Shown here in pieces: positions 62,079 to 64,000 of a DNA stretch of 64,000 bases (positions are counted from its first letter, which is position 1; each line of letters starts with the position of its first letter). Under the pieces are notes generated by a model. The model was given only the letters and a program-made list of their open reading frames with translations. It was not told the DNA's origin and ran no database searches. The DNA comes from Sphingobacterium corticibacterium (GTDB lineage: Bacteria; Bacteroidota; Bacteroidia; Sphingobacteriales; Sphingobacteriaceae): positions 1,116,001-1,180,000 of the forward strand of contig NZ_SGIT01000001.1 in assembly GCF_004208525.1 (NCBI RefSeq), in the 5' to 3' direction. A program made the position numbers and the translations under genes.

Positions 62079-64000
62079 ATGCAGTCTAGAAAGAAACTCA
62101 CTTGGGCGCTTATTGCCGGACTCGTATTCCAAGGGTACGGCTACGCGCAAGAAGCAAATCCTGTCGCCACCGTATCGTCCTCCTTAAATCAATCCACCGT
62201 CGAAAATATTTTCGACCGTGATGTCAACAGCAGCTGGAAAGTGTCTGCTGCCGACCTCAGCAGCAGCCAATGGTTAATGTTCACCTTAACCAATGGTGGC
62301 GATGTAGACAAGTTAACCATCACTTCGAAAGGATTGTCAAAAAAAGAGGTAGAGAATCTTTTTGATATCTATATCACTTACGATCCGATGAATTTAGGGG
62401 CTGCAGTACAATACCGCGTCATAGAGCAAGACAAGAAGTTCGTACTCTCCTTCACTCCAAAATATGGTGCACACATCAGGCTTGATCTTAAAGCTGGCAT
62501 AACCAAAAAGCCTTTCGAACTTGCAGAGGTGGATGTCTCGGTTCCAAAGCCGGAAGAACAACAGGCAGAGATCGTCAAGAACCGGGATTATATGGATCCG
62601 AATCTGCCTACGGAAGAACGGGTAAAAAGATTACTTGCCGTGATGACGCCGGCAGAGAAAATAGATTTACTCAAAGAAAGCTGGGGTATCGCGGGGAATA
62701 AACGCCTTGGTATACCTGCTGTTATGAAAGTAGAAGCTTTGCATGGCTTTTCTTACGGAAGCGGTGCCACTATCTTCCCACAATCCATCGGCATGGGAGC
62801 CACTTGGAACCAAGCATTAATTGAGCAGGCGGCGATTGCCATCGGTGAGGAAACGAAGAGTGCCAATGCAGTACAAGCTTGGTCGCCCGTATTAGACGTT
62901 GCGCAAGATGCCCGTTGGGGACGCGTAGAAGAAACCTATGGAGAGGATCCTATATTAGTTGCTAAAATAGGCGGCGCCTGGATAAAAGGTTACCAATCCC
63001 AAGGCTTATTGACCACACCTAAGCATTTTGCGGTACATGGCGCACCACTAGGTGGCAGGGACTCGCATGATATCGGCTTGTCCGAACGTGAGATCCGAGA
63101 AATACATCTGGTGCCTTTCCGGGATATTTTTAAAAAGTACAAATATGAGTCGATCATGATGTCATACAACGACTATTTAGGTGTACCTGTAGCCGGAAGT
63201 AAGGAAATATTACAGCATGTACTAAGAGATGAGTGGGGGTTTGACGGATTTATTGTCAGTGACTGTGGTGCTATTGGCAACATGATGGCAAAAAAACACT
63301 ATACGGCTACCGATAAGCTTGCGGCAGCAAAGCTCGCGCTAGCGGCAGGTATTGCGACCAACTGTGGCGACACCTATAACAGTCCGGAAGTTGTACAAGC
63401 GGTAAAAGACGGAAAAGTCAACATGAAAGACCTGGACTTTGCCTGTTCGAGCCTCCTCCGTGTGACGTTCAGAAACGGCTACTTCGAGAACCATCCAAGT
63501 AAACCGTTAGACTGGAATAAAATCTATCCCGGATGGAACAGCCCAGCGCACCAGGCAATAGCCAGACAGGTGGCACGCGAATCCATTGTATTGTTGGAAA
63601 ATAAGGATCAAATTCTTCCCATAGCAAAAGATACCAAGACTATCGCGGTATTAGGACCGGGTGCTGATGATTTACAACCGGGTGATTATTCACCAAAATT
63701 ACAACCAGGACAATTAAAATCGGTCCTGACCGGTATTAAAGAAGCGGTAGGCGCTTCAACCAAGATCCTTTATGAAAAAGGTTGTCAGTTTTTCCAAACC
63801 GATAGCACCCGAATTGAACAGGCCGTAGCTATAGCCCAAAATGCCGATATAGTGGTGATGGTACTCGGCGATCAATCAACCAGTGAATCCATCAAAGACC
63901 AGGTTAAGACGTCGGGTGAAAACCACGATCTCGCTACCTTGGAACTACAAGGTGACCAGCAAAGATTATTGGAGGCTGTTGTAGCTACCGGTAAGCCTGT
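62079..64000 (+). CDS. GH3-family glycoside hydrolase, 5' part
   Basis: The first 640 residues of an exported GH3 enzyme; the frame is open to the window edge. A signal peptide (about 1-23) leads to a small beta domain of F5/8-type C or CBM32-like look (about 30-150: STVENIFDRDVNSSWKV). The GH3 barrel begins near 170 (YMDPNLPTEERVKRLLAVMTPAEK). It shows EALHGFSYG, GATWNQALIEQAA, WSPVLDVAQDARWGRVEETYGEDP, TPKHFAVHG and the nucleophile motif FIVSDCGAI (D near 401). The second alpha/beta domain starts near 500 (RESIVLLENKDQILPI). GH3 enzymes are mostly exo-beta-glucosidases or xylosidases. It follows the regulator by 115 bp and probably belongs to the same locus. Confidence 0.93.
   Translation, partial: MQSRKKLTWALIAGLVFQGYGYAQEANPVATVSSSLNQSTVENIFDRDVNSSWKVSAADLSSSQWLMFTLTNGGDVDKLTITSKGLSKKEVENLFDIYITYDPMNLGAAVQYRVIEQDKKFVLSFTPKYGAHIRLDLKAGITKKPFELAEVDVSVPKPEEQQAEIVKNRDYMDPNLPTEERVKRLLAVMTPAEKIDLLKESWGIAGNKRLGIPAVMKVEALHGFSYGSGATIFPQSIGMGATWNQALIEQAAIAIGEETKSANAVQAWSPVLDVAQDARWGRVEETYGEDPILVAKIGGAWIKGYQSQGLLTTPKHFAVHGAPLGGRDSHDIGLSEREIREIHLVPFRDIFKKYKYESIMMSYNDYLGVPVAGSKEILQHVLRDEWGFDGFIVSDCGAIGNMMAKKHYTATDKLAAAKLALAAGIATNCGDTYNSPEVVQAVKDGKVNMKDLDFACSSLLRVTFRNGYFENHPSKPLDWNKIYPGWNSPAHQAIARQVARESIVLLENKDQILPIAKDTKTIAVLGPGADDLQPGDYSPKLQPGQLKSVLTGIKEAVGASTKILYEKGCQFFQTDSTRIEQAVAIAQNADIVVMVLGDQSTSESIKDQVKTSGENHDLATLELQGDQQRLLEAVVATGKP

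Noticed and set aside
1..64000. tRNA, rRNA, CRISPR arrays, insertion sequences or prophage genes
   Set aside because: None recognised on either strand: no spaced direct repeats, no transposase or integrase motifs, and no tRNA-like cloverleaf noticed. A dedicated tRNA and covariance-model scan was not possible here.

Overview
The window comes from a Bacteroidota chromosome, most likely a member of the Sphingobacteriaceae (Sphingobacterium, Olivibacter or Pedobacter relatives). The evidence is three SusC/SusD pairs, two ECF-sigma/FecR pairs, Bacteroidota-type -7 elements (TAnnTTTG), few Shine-Dalgarno sequences, a LytS/LytTR pair and many lipoproteins. I saw no rRNA, tRNA, CRISPR array, transposase or phage gene. 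Genes are densely packed and mostly on the minus strand.

Region 1 (1-10.3 kb). It opens with the 3' end of a YoaK/DUF1275 membrane protein, an AraC-type regulator and a type I methionine aminopeptidase. A compact five-gene minus-strand operon follows. In order of transcription it encodes an HD domain fused to a PycTM-like membrane domain, an SdiA-regulated-type lipoprotein, an exported metallophosphoesterase, a GAF protein, and an Omp85-type outer-membrane barrel whose N-terminal region carries kinase-like motifs. The combination suggests an uncharacterised envelope phospho-signalling or phosphate-ester module.

Region 2 (10.4-16.8 kb). A small exported protein precedes a complete RND efflux system (adaptor, permease, NodT-type outer-membrane factor). 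A perfect 9-3-9 palindrome lies just upstream of the adaptor gene, and the region ends at a bidirectional terminator.

Region 3 (16.8-31.2 kb). A minus-strand unit reads ECF sigma, FecR, SusC, SusD, then a phospholipase-C-like/alkaline phosphatase fusion. It is plausibly a phosphate-ester uptake locus. It is followed by a LytS-type sensor kinase with its LytTR regulator, a LamG-like exported protein, a FrnE/DsbA oxidoreductase and a YqhD-like alcohol dehydrogenase.

Region 4 (31.2-38.4 kb). A second ECF sigma/FecR/SusC/SusD set has an STN-bearing SusC and no enzymes of its own.

Region 5 (38.6-64 kb). A nine-gene, 20-kb polysaccharide utilisation operon runs on the minus strand: SusC, SusD, GH99-like lipoprotein, GH2, GH99/71-like, GH92-like, GH2, a DUF5010-like/CBM lipoprotein and a BACON-LRR lipoprotein. 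It is transcribed divergently from an unusual transmembrane regulator (LamG-like and Kelch-like periplasmic part, one membrane helix, cytoplasmic SARP-like winged helix) and from a GH3 enzyme cut by the window end. The enzyme set suggests a mannose-containing glycan, but the substrate cannot be fixed from sequence alone. The regulator and this locus are the best candidates for undescribed biology here.
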